A stretch of 64,000 nt of DNA from Pseudomonas fluvialis (GCF_014207935.1 NZ_JACHLL010000005.1:62001-126000); one strand, 5' to 3'; positions 10,791 through 20,708 are shown, counted from the first letter of the stretch. The notes: a model not told the origin generated them from the letters alone. Made by a program: numbers and translations.

Positions 10791-12134
10791 TCAACGTTCG
10801 TGGAAAGCTGTGTCCGATGCCAGGAACAGGGGTTTTAGCAGAAACTGCATAACCGTCTTTTGCCCTGTGGCAATGTCCGTCTCTCCCGTCATGCCGGTAA
10901 TCACGACGTGCTCGGGACTCTTCACATAGGGCTGAGCCAGGGTTATCTGCACCTTGTAATAGGGCATGCCGTTCTCCTTGAGTTTGCTGGAGGCTGGTGC
11001 CACCCGGCTGACAGTGCCTTCGATGGAGCCGAAACGCGCAGAGTCGAAGCTGTCGATCTTGACCATTGCCCGCTGACCGGGTTTGACGAAGCCAATGTCC
11101 TTGGGCATTACCATGGCTTCCATGACCACCGGTCGATTGCTCGGTACGATCTGGGCGATCATGCCGCCGGGCGGGATGACAGCACCAACCTGGGTTTGCG
11201 GCAGTTCGGTGACGACCCCGGCAATCGGCGCCTTGAACAGCATGAAGCCCTGACGCTCCTCGAGCGATTTCTTGAGACTAACGGTCTCCCGATATTCCTC
11301 GGTAGCTTTGCTCAGCTCAGCGCTGATCTGCTGCTTGAACTCGGCATCCTGCTTGGCCAATTCGGCTTTGGCACTCTCGATGGCGCTGCTGGTGCTCAGC
11401 TTGCGCGAAGCTATCTCTGCCTGGCGCTGACGAGCGGAACTGAGCTGCACGCGCGCGTCGCTCAGCGTGATCTTGCTCACCAGGCCGCGCTTTGCACCTT
11501 CCTCAATCCGGCTGAGCCGATCCTGAACCTGGGCAACCTCCTGATTGGCCTGCTGCTCTTCGCGCACCGCCCCGTGCCACAGGGCTTCCTGCCGCAGTAC
11601 TTCACTCTGCCTGGCAGCCAGCGCCGATTTGGCCATGGACATCTGCGCCTGGTAGTTGACCTTGGCCTGTGCCGTCAGCAGCGGATAATCCTTGGCGTAA
11701 GCCGAGAAGTCCGGCTGGCGATTCTCCAGAATGGCTCCCAGACGTTCGCGGTCGAGTGCCAGGGCATTGAGCTTGATCTCCACCTGGCCGCGATCCTTGG
11801 CCAGGTTGGTGGCGGCGAATTCAACCAGTGGTTGACCTTCGCTAACGGTGTCGCCCTCGTTGACGAGCAGCTTGACGATGCGACCGCCTTCTTCGCTTTG
11901 CAGGGTCTGTACATGTTCGCTGGGTTGGATTTCCCCGCGCGCCTTGGCCAGTTCGTCCACCGGGGTGATGCTGGCCCAGACGATGAAGACGATCACCAGG
12001 GCAATGATGCCCAGCAGGGTGCGGCGCATCGTCCGGGTCTGGTTGCCCTGGTCGAGAAGGGTCTCGATGCGCTTGGCGCTGCGCTCGTCCTGGGTAACGA
12101 TGGCGGCGATGCTGAGGTTCTTCTGGGTATTCAT
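10791..12134 (-). CDS. HlyD-family T1SS periplasmic adaptor (VCBS operon)
   Basis: The 447-residue protein has a short cytoplasmic N-terminus, one membrane segment near residues 38-58 (LLGIIALVIVFIVWASI), a biotinyl-lipoyl-like part (GGRIVKLLVNEGDTVSEGQPL), a long coiled-coil section and a beta-barrel C-terminal part. This is the usual layout of HlyD/LapC-type membrane-fusion proteins, which bridge the inner-membrane ABC transporter and an outer-membrane TolC channel. It starts 15 bases after the ABC gene ending at 12150 and precedes the VCBS adhesin, which is its likely cargo. No TolC gene is in this operon, so the outer-membrane partner must come from elsewhere, possibly the TolC-like gene at 26491. 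Confidence 0.93.
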   Translation of the reverse strand: MNTQKNLSIAAIVTQDERSAKRIETLLDQGNQTRTMRRTLLGIIALVIVFIVWASITPVDELAKARGEIQPSEHVQTLQSEEGGRIVKLLVNEGDTVSEGQPLVEFAATNLAKDRGQVEIKLNALALDRERLGAILENRQPDFSAYAKDYPLLTAQAKVNYQAQMSMAKSALAARQSEVLRQEALWHGAVREEQQANQEVAQVQDRLSRIEEGAKRGLVSKITLSDARVQLSSARQRQAEIASRKLSTSSAIESAKAELAKQDAEFKQQISAELSKATEEYRETVSLKKSLEERQGFMLFKAPIAGVVTELPQTQVGAVIPPGGMIAQIVPSNRPVVMEAMVMPKDIGFVKPGQRAMVKIDSFDSARFGSIEGTVSRVAPASSKLKENGMPYYKVQITLAQPYVKSPEHVVITGMTGETDIATGQKTVMQFLLKPLFLASDTAFHER

Positions 12135-12149
12135 GGCAGTAGGCCTAAA

Positions 12150-14303
12150 TCAGAGGGACGCCGGGGTGGGGTTCACCGGGCCGAAGTGGACAAGAGCGCC
12201 ATCGTTGAGTACGACAAGCTGATCGCTGCGCTGAATCAGATCGGTACGGTGAGTGGCAATGATCACCGTGGTCTGGCCTTTGAGGCTGTTCAGCAGGCTG
12301 ACCAGATAGGGATCGAGTACCGGGTCTTTGTCGCCCAGCGGGTCGTCCAGCAGCAGCAGGGGCGGATTGCCCATCAGCGCCGCCGCCAATCGCACGATAT
12401 AGCGCATGCGGATGGCGTGAGCGTCTTCGCGCCAGGGACTGAGCGTTTGCCCAAGCGCCTCGGCAGCACTACCAGCGGCAAAGTGAACCCACCACTGCGG
12501 GCCTGCGGCCAGGGTCAGAGCTTCTGCGACTTCTTTATCGCTGGCCAGCGGGCAGCGCAGTCGCACTGCCTCGCCCAGCTTGACCGAAAGACCGCCTGCA
12601 AGCTGTGGCATGTAGCCAATCCAGGCCCGGTAGTCATCCGGGTCGAACTGGCGGATGTCGTGCCCACCGACCAGCACCCGACCATTTTGTGCCGCGCGAA
12701 TACCGGCGAGCGCTTCCAGCAGGGTCGATTTACCGGCTCCGTTCGGGCCGACTACGGCGAGTAACTGGCCTGGCTCGATGGCGAAGCTGATGCCATTGAG
12801 GGAGGGCTCACGGTCACTGCTGTGGCGGTAATACAGGCGGTCGGCTTCAATGTTCGCCGTCAGGCTGGTGATCGGCGACACCAGTTGCGGATTGCAAACT
12901 TCCCCCTGGCTGGCCAGCAACTGATCGAGCTGGCGATTGGCATCGAGCAACTGCCTGATGCGCACATGGCTGGTGAACATTTGCTGGGCCGGTGTGGTAA
13001 TGCGCCAGATCAGCATCATGGTGGCGATCAGGCCGCCCTGGCTCATATGCTGTGACAGCACCAGGGCGACACCGCAGCCCATGGTCGCCAGTACGGTGAG
13101 CATGGCGAGTGTCTGGCCGATCACCTGGGACAGGGCATTGGCCAGCGCATGCTCACGGTTGGCCTGTGTGCTCTGCATCAGCAGCTCTCTCAGCTTGCGC
13201 TCCCAGAGTGATGAGCCGCGCACGCCGCGCAGCGCCCGCATGCGCGCGGTCAGTACGACGATCATGTTGTTCAGGTTGCGTGAGCTGCGTCCGGCTTCGT
13301 TGCTGCGTGTCTGGATCAGTCGCGCCAGCGGCACTGCGCACAGCGCGAACAGCAACAGGCCGATCAGGGGGACGAAGACGATCCAGCCGCCCAGAAGCGC
13401 AATCGTCAGCAGGAAGATCAGCACGAAGGGGAAGTCGACATTGATTGCCCCACCGGCACCACCAAACCACTGGCGGACGTTTTCGATCGAACGCAGGCGA
13501 CTCAGATTGTTGTCGACGCCCAGACGGGTCGACACCTCAATCGGCAGGCCAAGTGTCTTGCGCAACGCCCTGTAGCTGATGCGAGAACCTGCCCAGGCGG
13601 TCATCCGCGACAGGGCTTTGAGCCGGGCCAGACGCAGAGCCCAGGCACCAATAATGGCGATGATCACGCCACTGGTCATGCCCCACAGGGTGGTGGTGGC
13701 GTTGCTGGGGATGATGCTGTTGTAGACCAGCATGGTGAACAGCGAGATGAGCAGGGCCAGCAGGTTGGCGAACAGGCTGACCAGCGCCACGCCCGCAATT
13801 TCCCTGCGCGCTTTGAACATCAGGTTGTTCAGTAGGCCTGTTCTGGGCGTATCCAGCGGCTGGTAGTTCGGGTCTGCTTCTATCAGTAACAGGGAGCCGC
13901 CGCCGATCTCAGCCCCTGAGTGCAGGCAGTTGCCGTCATGCCACCAGTACTGTCCGTCCATCTGCCCCATGAAAACCCTGGCAGAATCGTTATCCAGCAC
14001 AACACTGGCGATGGGCAGACTGTTCAGATCGGGTCTGTTTTTTACGGGCTGTTGCCGCAAGCGATAACCCTGTCCGGCCAGTAGCCTGGCCAGGTCGTCG
14101 ATATCCAGGGGCTGTTCGGCGTCGGGTAGGTCGGCCAGCAAGGTACGTGGCGCACCGAGCCAGTCGAGGCTCACCAGTAGCGGTGCCAGGCATCGTGCCA
14201 GTGGCGAAGCCTGCAGGCGCCTGCTGCCCAAGGCTGCATTGATCAGGCCCATGCGGGCCTCTTCACGGGCATAAAGCGGAATTTTTTCGAAGGTATCCGT
14301 CAT
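12150..14303 (-). CDS. T1SS ABC transporter with C39-like N-terminal domain and atypical signature motif
   Basis: The 717-residue protein has an N-terminal C39-like domain without a visible catalytic cysteine (about residues 1-150), a transmembrane domain (about 170-450) and a C-terminal ATPase domain. Walker A is intact (VVGPNGAGKSTLL), the Q-loop Gln is present (GYMPQ) and so is the H-loop His (IIATHR). At the place of LSGGQ it has LSPWRED, and Walker B reads LLLLDDP with Asp where the catalytic Glu is usual. The C39-like domain is typical of HlyB/LapB-type exporters of large proteins. Its start overlaps the stop of the other ABC gene (ATGA at 14300-14303), which suggests coupled translation and a heterodimer. 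Confidence 0.9.
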   Translation of the reverse strand: MTDTFEKIPLYAREEARMGLINAALGSRRLQASPLARCLAPLLVSLDWLGAPRTLLADLPDAEQPLDIDDLARLLAGQGYRLRQQPVKNRPDLNSLPIASVVLDNDSARVFMGQMDGQYWWHDGNCLHSGAEIGGGSLLLIEADPNYQPLDTPRTGLLNNLMFKARREIAGVALVSLFANLLALLISLFTMLVYNSIIPSNATTTLWGMTSGVIIAIIGAWALRLARLKALSRMTAWAGSRISYRALRKTLGLPIEVSTRLGVDNNLSRLRSIENVRQWFGGAGGAINVDFPFVLIFLLTIALLGGWIVFVPLIGLLLFALCAVPLARLIQTRSNEAGRSSRNLNNMIVVLTARMRALRGVRGSSLWERKLRELLMQSTQANREHALANALSQVIGQTLAMLTVLATMGCGVALVLSQHMSQGGLIATMMLIWRITTPAQQMFTSHVRIRQLLDANRQLDQLLASQGEVCNPQLVSPITSLTANIEADRLYYRHSSDREPSLNGISFAIEPGQLLAVVGPNGAGKSTLLEALAGIRAAQNGRVLVGGHDIRQFDPDDYRAWIGYMPQLAGGLSVKLGEAVRLRCPLASDKEVAEALTLAAGPQWWVHFAAGSAAEALGQTLSPWREDAHAIRMRYIVRLAAALMGNPPLLLLDDPLGDKDPVLDPYLVSLLNSLKGQTTVIIATHRTDLIQRSDQLVVLNDGALVHFGPVNPTPASL

Positions 14304-15931
14304 ACCGAGACCTCCCGGGCATCGGCTGGGCGGATGTCGACCTGAATACTGCGACTGCAGGCAGCAATCAGGGGCTCCTTGTAGGTGGCTATCAGCACGG
14401 TGACCTTGCCTTGCAGAGAGGTAAGCAGGGCTGCCAGGCGTTTCTGACCGTCAAGGTCAATGCCGCTGGCGGCGTGATCAAGCAGGAGGATGCGCGGCGA
14501 GCGCAGCAACGCACGGATAATGGCTATGCGCTGGTAGACGCCTTCGTCCAGATGCTCTGCGGTACCCGCCCCCACTTCCGTGAGCATGCCGCTGCGCAGG
14601 CGTGAGACATAATGATCGAGCCCGAGTTGTTCGCACAGAGCATCCACGTCAGCGTTGTAGCGGGGGTCGTAGAGGGTCAGGTTGTTCAGGATCGAGCCGG
14701 GAATCAGGGCCAGATGGCGCGTCACCAGCGTGACACCGGCACGGTAGTCTCCCGCCTCGTAATCGCTTATGGGCAGACCGTCGACCTTGACCCGAATCTC
14801 TTCGGATTGACTCAGGCCGGCGATGGCTGACAGTAGTCGCGAGGTTATGGCCGGATCTTGGGTATTGAGGTGAACGATTTCACCGGGGTTAACCAGCAGA
14901 GGCTCGGTCAGCAGGCCAGGGGCATTCACTTGCAACTTGCCCTGCGTCACCTTGTTCCGCGTGGCGGCGGGAGGGGTTGTTTTTCGTCCGGTCGGCAGAT
15001 TGAGCAGATCGTCGACCTTGCGCTGTGCTTCCTTGATCCGTTGTAACTGCGCCCAATAGCCCAGGCTGGCCATGGCCGGTCCGATGGACCGGCCGGCAAG
15101 CATGGTGCAGGCTGCCAGGGCGCCTGTGGTGAGTTCGCCATGCATGACGCCAATGGCGCCGAACGCGACGATCAAAACGGTGGCCAGTTGACCAAAGGTG
15201 GTGGCGTTTTCGCGGACCCAGCCCAAGCGGGTTTCCAGCTCGGCGCTGGTCGCCATGTAACGGGCGTTGCGACGCTGCCACAGGCTGGCCAGCAGACTTT
15301 CCGCGCCATTGCCCTTGAGGTAGGCCAATGCGGAAAACAATGACCAGGCCTGCTCGTTGCGCTGCTCCTCTTGTTCATTGACCTGTTTGGAGAGCCGTGC
15401 GATGGCTGGGTTCAGCGCCAGTGCGAGGAGAAGTGCAAGGCAGAACAGCATCAGCGGTATCAACGCCAGCCAGCCACCCACATAGCCGATCAGGGCAATA
15501 TAGAGCAGGACGAAGGGCAGTTCGTACAGCGCAGCACCAGCCTGGCCCGACCAGAAATCACGCACCTGAGCGATGGCCCTGAAGGCATCAACGATGCTTG
15601 CTGTGCCCCGGGTTTCCACAACCTCCACATCCGCTGCGTAAAGCTGCAGCAGGGCCTGCTGCGTCGCCTGCGCCTCATAAGCGGCTCCCAGACTGGCGAA
15701 AAGCACTTGCCGGCCATAGCGCAGTGTGGCCTCCAGCATGATCGCAATGCCCACGCCCACTACCAGAAACAACGCGGTACCGAACGATTGCGATGGCAGA
15801 ATGCGATCGTAGATCTGTAGCAGAGCAAGAGGGAGCGCCAACGCCAGTAGGTGCATGGCGGTGGAGCTGGCCAACAGCAACGGGCGTTGCTGACGGTGGC
15901 TCAAAGAGGGCGCTTGGGGCATGAAGTCCAT
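14300..15931 (-). CDS. ABC half-transporter with degenerate ATPase domain (VCBS operon)
   Basis: The 543-residue protein has an exporter-type transmembrane domain (about residues 15-300) and an ATPase-like domain that has lost its catalytic residues. The Walker A position reads HLNTQDPAITSRLL, the signature position EHLDEGVYQR, Walker B is LLLDHA and the H-loop is IATYKEP. The fold pattern around them (GSILNNLTLYD, RIAIIRALLRSPRILLLD) is kept, so this is a degenerate domain and not a misread frame. It probably pairs with the ABC protein encoded next. It is the first gene of the operon. The ATG at 15931 has AGGA directly abutting it; the ATG at 15922 sits 9 bases after the same AGGA and may be the real start. 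The 275 bases upstream show no gene. Confidence 0.88.
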   Translation of the reverse strand: MDFMPQAPSLSHRQQRPLLLASSTAMHLLALALPLALLQIYDRILPSQSFGTALFLVVGVGIAIMLEATLRYGRQVLFASLGAAYEAQATQQALLQLYAADVEVVETRGTASIVDAFRAIAQVRDFWSGQAGAALYELPFVLLYIALIGYVGGWLALIPLMLFCLALLLALALNPAIARLSKQVNEQEEQRNEQAWSLFSALAYLKGNGAESLLASLWQRRNARYMATSAELETRLGWVRENATTFGQLATVLIVAFGAIGVMHGELTTGALAACTMLAGRSIGPAMASLGYWAQLQRIKEAQRKVDDLLNLPTGRKTTPPAATRNKVTQGKLQVNAPGLLTEPLLVNPGEIVHLNTQDPAITSRLLSAIAGLSQSEEIRVKVDGLPISDYEAGDYRAGVTLVTRHLALIPGSILNNLTLYDPRYNADVDALCEQLGLDHYVSRLRSGMLTEVGAGTAEHLDEGVYQRIAIIRALLRSPRILLLDHAASGIDLDGQKRLAALLTSLQGKVTVLIATYKEPLIAACSRSIQVDIRPADAREVSV

Positions 15932-16209
15932 TCCTGCAGCGAGGCGATCAGAATAATAAAAGAAGAGTTTTGCACGGGCTTCTGACTCATTCCACTTATG
16001 CGTGCAAGTGATTGGCCAGAGGAGCGCCTAGCCAGCACGCAGGAGAGCCTATTGGCGCTGGCATCAATCCTGATCTGAATCGCCCCGGAATTTGTGGAGA
16101 CCCTGCGCCACCACCGAATTCCTTCCATCATTCGCCATACTGAGCACGCCAAGATCTGTTGTTCCTAAACAAGCACGATCAAGTTGCGACCTCACGCCTG
16201 CTGTACTTA

Positions 16210-17058
16210 CTAATCCTGCTCAGTGCAAGTGACCAATTCCATCCTTCGCCCGTAGAACTCGACCCAGTCCACATCACCAAACTCCTTCTGCAGCAACCGT
16301 TTCAGATAGGCGTGCCACCCTTGGAGAGCCTCCGCCTTTTCCTCAAAGTAGGCGTAACGGTCATAGATCGCATCTACCGACAAGTCCTTGTGGTTAAGGA
16401 TGCGACTGCGCACTTCTTTGCCCAAGCCATGCTTGGACATGTGCGTGGTCGCCGTGCGACGTAAGTCATGCACAGTAGGACGCGGATAACCATCAGCAAC
16501 GCGCAGCAGGCTCTCCTCTTCGACGCGATCCGAATCCTTCACGTATTCATCGTAGAAGCGGCGCATCGCGCGATTGAGCGAAGGCTGCGTCTGCGGCTTA
16601 GCAGGCTACCGCCCAGGAAACACATACTGCCCAGGACTGGACAACGTTTTGCTGTCAGCCGAACGCGCAGGGGCCGCCGCCATCACTTTCTGAATTTGCC
16701 GTTCACGCAGGTAATTCAGAATGCTCAGCACGTCCTCGGACAGCGGGATGGCAATCGGATTGTCGTTCTTCTCGAACTTGCCACTGCGATCCCAGATCTG
16801 GTCTTCGAGATCAAAGTCGACCCAGCGCATTTCCACGATGCGCCCCGAGCGCTGGGCCAGCATCAAACTCAGCAACAGGGCAAACCGGGTATTGGTTGTC
16901 AGCGAGGCACCGGCCAACTGGTGCAGGAACCACACCAGCTCGTGCCGATTGAGACTGCGTTCGCGCGGCGTTTCCTTGGCCACCCTCTTGATCTGCACCA
17001 AAGGCGTGGCATCGATAATCTCGCGCTCGACGCAGAAGTTGGACTCTAAAGCTGGGCG
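16210..17058 (-). pseudogene. Tyrosine recombinase (integrase), broken by amber codon and lacking its N-terminus
   Basis: Two ORFs in the same minus-strand frame (17001-16609 and 16566-16210) are joined by an in-frame TAG at 16608-16606, located right after YVFPGR, where intact relatives continue. The second part carries the HDLRRTATTH box, a later NH and the YDRY nucleophile region, so the catalytic C-terminus is recognisable. Upstream, the frame is closed by another stop at 17061-17059 and no N-terminal arm-binding domain is seen. It is a remnant of an older integrated element, unrelated in sequence to the integrase at 21576-23042. Confidence 0.85.
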
Positions 17059-17253
17059 CTACTCAAATCGGGGGAGATGTCCGTCACGACCTTGCCGGAC
17101 TTTTTCAGCCTGTAGGTAGCTGATAGATGAGTGCCACCACAAAGACCTCGCAACCGTGGGCTAGGTCAAACAGATGCTGGCCTTTTTTTGGGGGGGGATT
17201 GACGTGGCGGGCTATGGCAGATCGTTTGGCGCAGCAGTTAGCCATCGAGGGAG

Positions 17254-17454
17254 CTAGGTAGGAAAATCAAGACTTTGGGCAATAAAAATAACGAACGCGT
17301 GCGGACTTCGGGAGTCCACAATTTTATACATTAACTCGCGCTTTCCACGTGGCAGCAGCTTCGCACATCGTTTAGCAGTGGCTCTAATGGCCTCGTCTGT
17401 GCCATGGATCCGGCAGGCCAACAGCAGAGCTATAACAGCATCTGTCAGGTTCAT
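17254..17454 (-). CDS. Small hypothetical protein
   Basis: This ORF encodes 66 residues from MNLTDAVIALLL to the end at SLDFPT, with an AGG six bases before the ATG at 17454; a longer in-frame start at 17490 gives 78 residues. I do not recognise it. It is basic in the middle (RATAKRCAKLLPRGKREL) with a hydrophobic start. It sits between the broken integrase and a GGDEF gene in a region full of remnants, so it may not be expressed. Confidence 0.3.
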   Translation of the reverse strand: MNLTDAVIALLLACRIHGTDEAIRATAKRCAKLLPRGKRELMYKIVDSRSPHAFVIFIAQSLDFPT

Positions 17455-17490
17455 GCAGCCTATAGTAGCGAATGCTGCCTCCATACGCAT

Positions 17491-17811
17491 CGCAGAGCGA
17501 TCATCAGCCGTTACTTCTTGGACTTGCTTATCACTCTGTCACACGCTGCTATCGCCTAATATCTGTATCTTTTGCACGTTTTCACGCAGCGACCGGACGG
17601 ATTACGGTACCGCCCGCTAACCATACACGCACATTATCCAGCTATGCATGACTACTTTGGTGGTTCTGCTCGAAAAAGCAACCACAGCATCTGTATGGGC
17701 TAGCCTGAAAGGGAAGTATGGCCTTCTAACATCAGCCCTTCGAAGCGGATTACGCTCGAAATGCTGCCGTGCGACATCGCAGACTGTAGTTGTCTAGCTT
17801 GAGACGTCACC
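17491..17811. other. Gene-free spacer upstream of the GGDEF gene
   Basis: I see no coding frame with a credible start, no tRNA-like structure and no clear terminator in these 321 bases. The region is less GC-rich than its surroundings, in line with old foreign DNA. Confidence 0.5.
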
Positions 17812-19374
17812 ATGGCAAAAATCGATTTGCGCCGATTGATCCTCCTGCTGGCCCTGTCGACGGGGGTAGTGACCTTCGTTAATGGGCTTTATGCCAGCTA
17901 CCTGACACAGCGTGACTTGCTTATGAGCCAAGCGCTGGTCGCCAATCGAGTGTATGCCGCCAAGCAAGCGCTCAATACTGACAATTTCATTCACTCAGCG
18001 CAGACACATCTAGCTTTCAGTGCCCAGAAACTCTCTCATCGGACGCTCCAGTCCGAGCGCTTGCGGGAGGAGGTGGATAGGCTGCGACTGCAATCGAATG
18101 ACTTTAACTCTGTATTCATCGTAAGCAGTGACGGGCGAGTTCTCGCCACATCGCCCGAAGGACTTGGCCTGGTCGGAGTAAAGCTCGAAACCGAAGGTGC
18201 CCGAGCTATTCTCAGCAAGAGAGCGCCGGTCATTACAGACCCATACCTTGGTAGTACCAAGCACCTGCTGATTGTGATGTCGCAGCCGATTTTCAGGCCG
18301 GACGGTGAGTATCAGGGCTACGTCGGTGCCGCGATCTACCTTCAGGAGCGGAATATCCTAAAAGCGCTTCTGGACGAGGACTATAGGAATGACGGCTCTT
18401 ACGCTTACGTCGTGGACAAGCGCGGGCAGTTGATTTACCACCCCGAAGCCTCACGTATTGGCGAGACAGTGATTGCCAATCTAGCTGTGCAAGAGTTGAT
18501 CAATGGCAGAGAGGGAGCCCAGAGGCTGGTCAACCTTAAAGGTGTGGACATGCTGACGGGCTACGCCATCATGAAGTCCACAGGTTGGGGCATTGTGGCG
18601 CAAACACCAACAGCCTCGACTCTTGCAGTGCTGGACCAGTTGATGCTTGATACCTTGTTGCAAACGATACCTCTCTCAGTGCTTACGCTACTTGGCATCT
18701 GGTGGCTATCGCATTGGATTTCACATCCTCTCAAAAGGCTTGCTCAGAACGTACAAGCATGGGAAGAGCCCGAGGCAGTAGAACGATTACGTGCTATCAA
18801 GACCTGGTATTTCGAGGCTGACCATCTCAAATCCGCCATTATTCAGGGGCTAAGTCTGCTTCAGCAGCGCATGGGGAAATTGAACCGTGACAGTCTTACA
18901 GATCCACTCACTGGACTGAACAATCGTCGCGGCCTCCGTTTAGCCTTGGATACATTGCTTAGTGCCGGTAAAGGGTTTTCGGTTATCACTTTGGACATTG
19001 ATCACTTCAAGGAAGTGAATGACCTGTATGGACATGACGTAGGCGACAGTGTTCTGAAGTTTTTGGCTGAGCAGATGCAAGCATGCTTCCGATCAGATGA
19101 TGTCCTGTGCCGTAGTGGAGGTGAAGAGTTCGTCGTACTACTTCCCGATCTAGCACTAACTGCTGCCCACAAGATTGCAGAGCGCCTTCGGCTCAATATG
19201 GCGTCTCAACCCAGTCCGTCTGGTCAAATAGTTACTATTTCGATCGGTGTAGCCTACATGCCGGCAGGCGACTTATCGGTAGAGCCAGTACTCAAGCAGT
19301 CCGACGCAGCCCTCTACCAAGCAAAATGCAGTGGAAGAAACTGCGTCATTTCTGCTGCCAACATGTCTACTTAA
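17812..19374 (+). CDS. Membrane diguanylate cyclase, Cache-type sensor plus GGDEF
   Basis: The 520-residue protein has a membrane segment near residues 9-29, a periplasmic Cache-like sensor of about 240 residues (typical phrases VIVSSDGRVLATSPEG and YAYVVDKRGQLIYHPE), a second membrane segment near 278-300, a short linker and a GGDEF domain (about 355-515). The active site is intact (GGEEF), and the inhibitory RxxD (RSDD) lies five residues before it, so it should make c-di-GMP with product inhibition. The start has a GAG about eight bases upstream. It converges with another GGDEF gene. c-di-GMP commonly controls T1SS adhesins, but no direct link is visible here. Confidence 0.93.
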   Translation: MAKIDLRRLILLLALSTGVVTFVNGLYASYLTQRDLLMSQALVANRVYAAKQALNTDNFIHSAQTHLAFSAQKLSHRTLQSERLREEVDRLRLQSNDFNSVFIVSSDGRVLATSPEGLGLVGVKLETEGARAILSKRAPVITDPYLGSTKHLLIVMSQPIFRPDGEYQGYVGAAIYLQERNILKALLDEDYRNDGSYAYVVDKRGQLIYHPEASRIGETVIANLAVQELINGREGAQRLVNLKGVDMLTGYAIMKSTGWGIVAQTPTASTLAVLDQLMLDTLLQTIPLSVLTLLGIWWLSHWISHPLKRLAQNVQAWEEPEAVERLRAIKTWYFEADHLKSAIIQGLSLLQQRMGKLNRDSLTDPLTGLNNRRGLRLALDTLLSAGKGFSVITLDIDHFKEVNDLYGHDVGDSVLKFLAEQMQACFRSDDVLCRSGGEEFVVLLPDLALTAAHKIAERLRLNMASQPSPSGQIVTISIGVAYMPAGDLSVEPVLKQSDAALYQAKCSGRNCVISAANMST

Positions 19375-19458
19375 TGGGCCACGTGGCTAGATAAGTGCCA
19401 CTCCGAATCCGCATTCGCATCGTTAATCGCCAATGATGTAAGGCAGGTACTGGCAATG

Positions 19459-20484
19459 CTAACGATCCATATTTTCCAAGCGTTTACGTTCTCGTTTGTC
19501 CTGGTACATCGCTTGGTCTGCGTGCTCCATAAGAGCCTCAAGGCTTTGCCCGTCTTTGAGTGCGATGGCTGCTCCAATACTGGCACCCAACCGCAGCCAA
19601 TTTGACTCAAACTCAAAGGGCGCGGATATAACCTCTCGAAGGCGCTCGATGCCTTCAGCCAAATACGACATGCCATTGGTTGGCTGCAAGATGACACCAA
19701 ACTCATCGCCACCCAAGCGAGCAATGGTGTCTGACTTTCTGAGGGCCTGACTTGCGCGGCGCGCTACTTCGCAAATGGCAGCATCGCCTGCGCGATGGCC
19801 ATAGTTGTCATTAATGGATTTGAGTCCATCCATGTCGATGATCAAAAGCCCGAACTCTGATCCATCGCGTGCCGCACGAGAGAGGTCACTTCTTATCCGA
19901 TCAAAGAACAGAGCACGGTTAGCAATACCTGTCATTTCGTCATGGGTAGCTCGGTGATACAGATCCTGGGCTGCATATCTGGCTGCCATGAACATGTCAG
20001 CGCCAAGGACTTCTGCTAGTAGGCCCAAGACCGCTTCATCAGCATTATTAAAGGCCGAAACAGCTTTCGACATGACCTTCAAAACACCCACGGTAGTACC
20101 TTCGTGCTGCAGAGGTACTACCAGCATTGAGCGAATGTGCATTCGTCTGCAGGCTGCGCGGTCAACACGTTCGTCGGTTTCGGTATCAATGCACCGCAGG
20201 ATCTCTCCACTCAGTACGCAGCGCCCAGATAGGCTGCTTGCAAGCTTCAATCGGAGCCCCAACTGGCCGGCAGCGATACCTGAGACGGCTCGATAGACCA
20301 TCTCCTCATTCTCAGCCAGCTCAATAACTGCTCCCTCTGCGTTGATCAGCTCGAGCGCGCGCTCTACCACGACCGACATTACCTGGGCGAGATCGAGGCC
20401 TTGCCTGGCAATTTCCGTCTGGATGCGGATTATTGATATCAACTGCTCGCGGCTTGGGAGCGCCAAATCTGACTCACGAGGCAT
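19459..20484 (-). CDS. GAF-GGDEF diguanylate cyclase
   Basis: The 341-residue soluble protein has a GAF domain (about residues 15-165, with VVERALELINAEGAVIEL and SMLVVPLQHEGTTVGVLKV) and a GGDEF domain (about 175-335). The active site GGDEF is intact, and an RxxD (RKSD) lies five residues before it, so it is predicted to be an active, feedback-inhibited diguanylate cyclase controlled by a ligand or redox signal bound to GAF. It faces the other cyclase; the 84 bases between them hold a perfect 10-base palindrome, GCCACGTGGC, at 19378-19387. Confidence 0.93.
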   Translation of the reverse strand: MPRESDLALPSREQLISIIRIQTEIARQGLDLAQVMSVVVERALELINAEGAVIELAENEEMVYRAVSGIAAGQLGLRLKLASSLSGRCVLSGEILRCIDTETDERVDRAACRRMHIRSMLVVPLQHEGTTVGVLKVMSKAVSAFNNADEAVLGLLAEVLGADMFMAARYAAQDLYHRATHDEMTGIANRALFFDRIRSDLSRAARDGSEFGLLIIDMDGLKSINDNYGHRAGDAAICEVARRASQALRKSDTIARLGGDEFGVILQPTNGMSYLAEGIERLREVISAPFEFESNWLRLGASIGAAIALKDGQSLEALMEHADQAMYQDKRERKRLENMDR

Positions 20485-20708
20485 ACAACACCATGCCTTA
20501 CGGGCTATACGTTGGTGTCAGTATAGTGGCGGTATGCCTTCACGGGCCTTTGGGTGGCGAACTCTTGACGAGCGGTAGATTGGATGGCGGCTAGATGCCG
20601 GGCAAATGCACCAGGCGGAGTTCATACACTGTAATTGGCCGGGAGATGCCGTCCGCGTAAGCCCTCCGCCGGTCAGAAGCGCACGTTTGCATCTCGTTAA
20701 CATAGACC

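Noticed and set aside
10860-12764. 634-codon plus-strand frame opposite the hlyD and ABC genes
   Set aside because: Antisense shadow of two well-defined T1SS genes; no domain in its translation.
15901-16152. 83-codon minus-strand ORF upstream of the T1SS operon
   Set aside because: No ribosome site, no recognisable feature, and it overlaps the start of the ABC gene in another frame.
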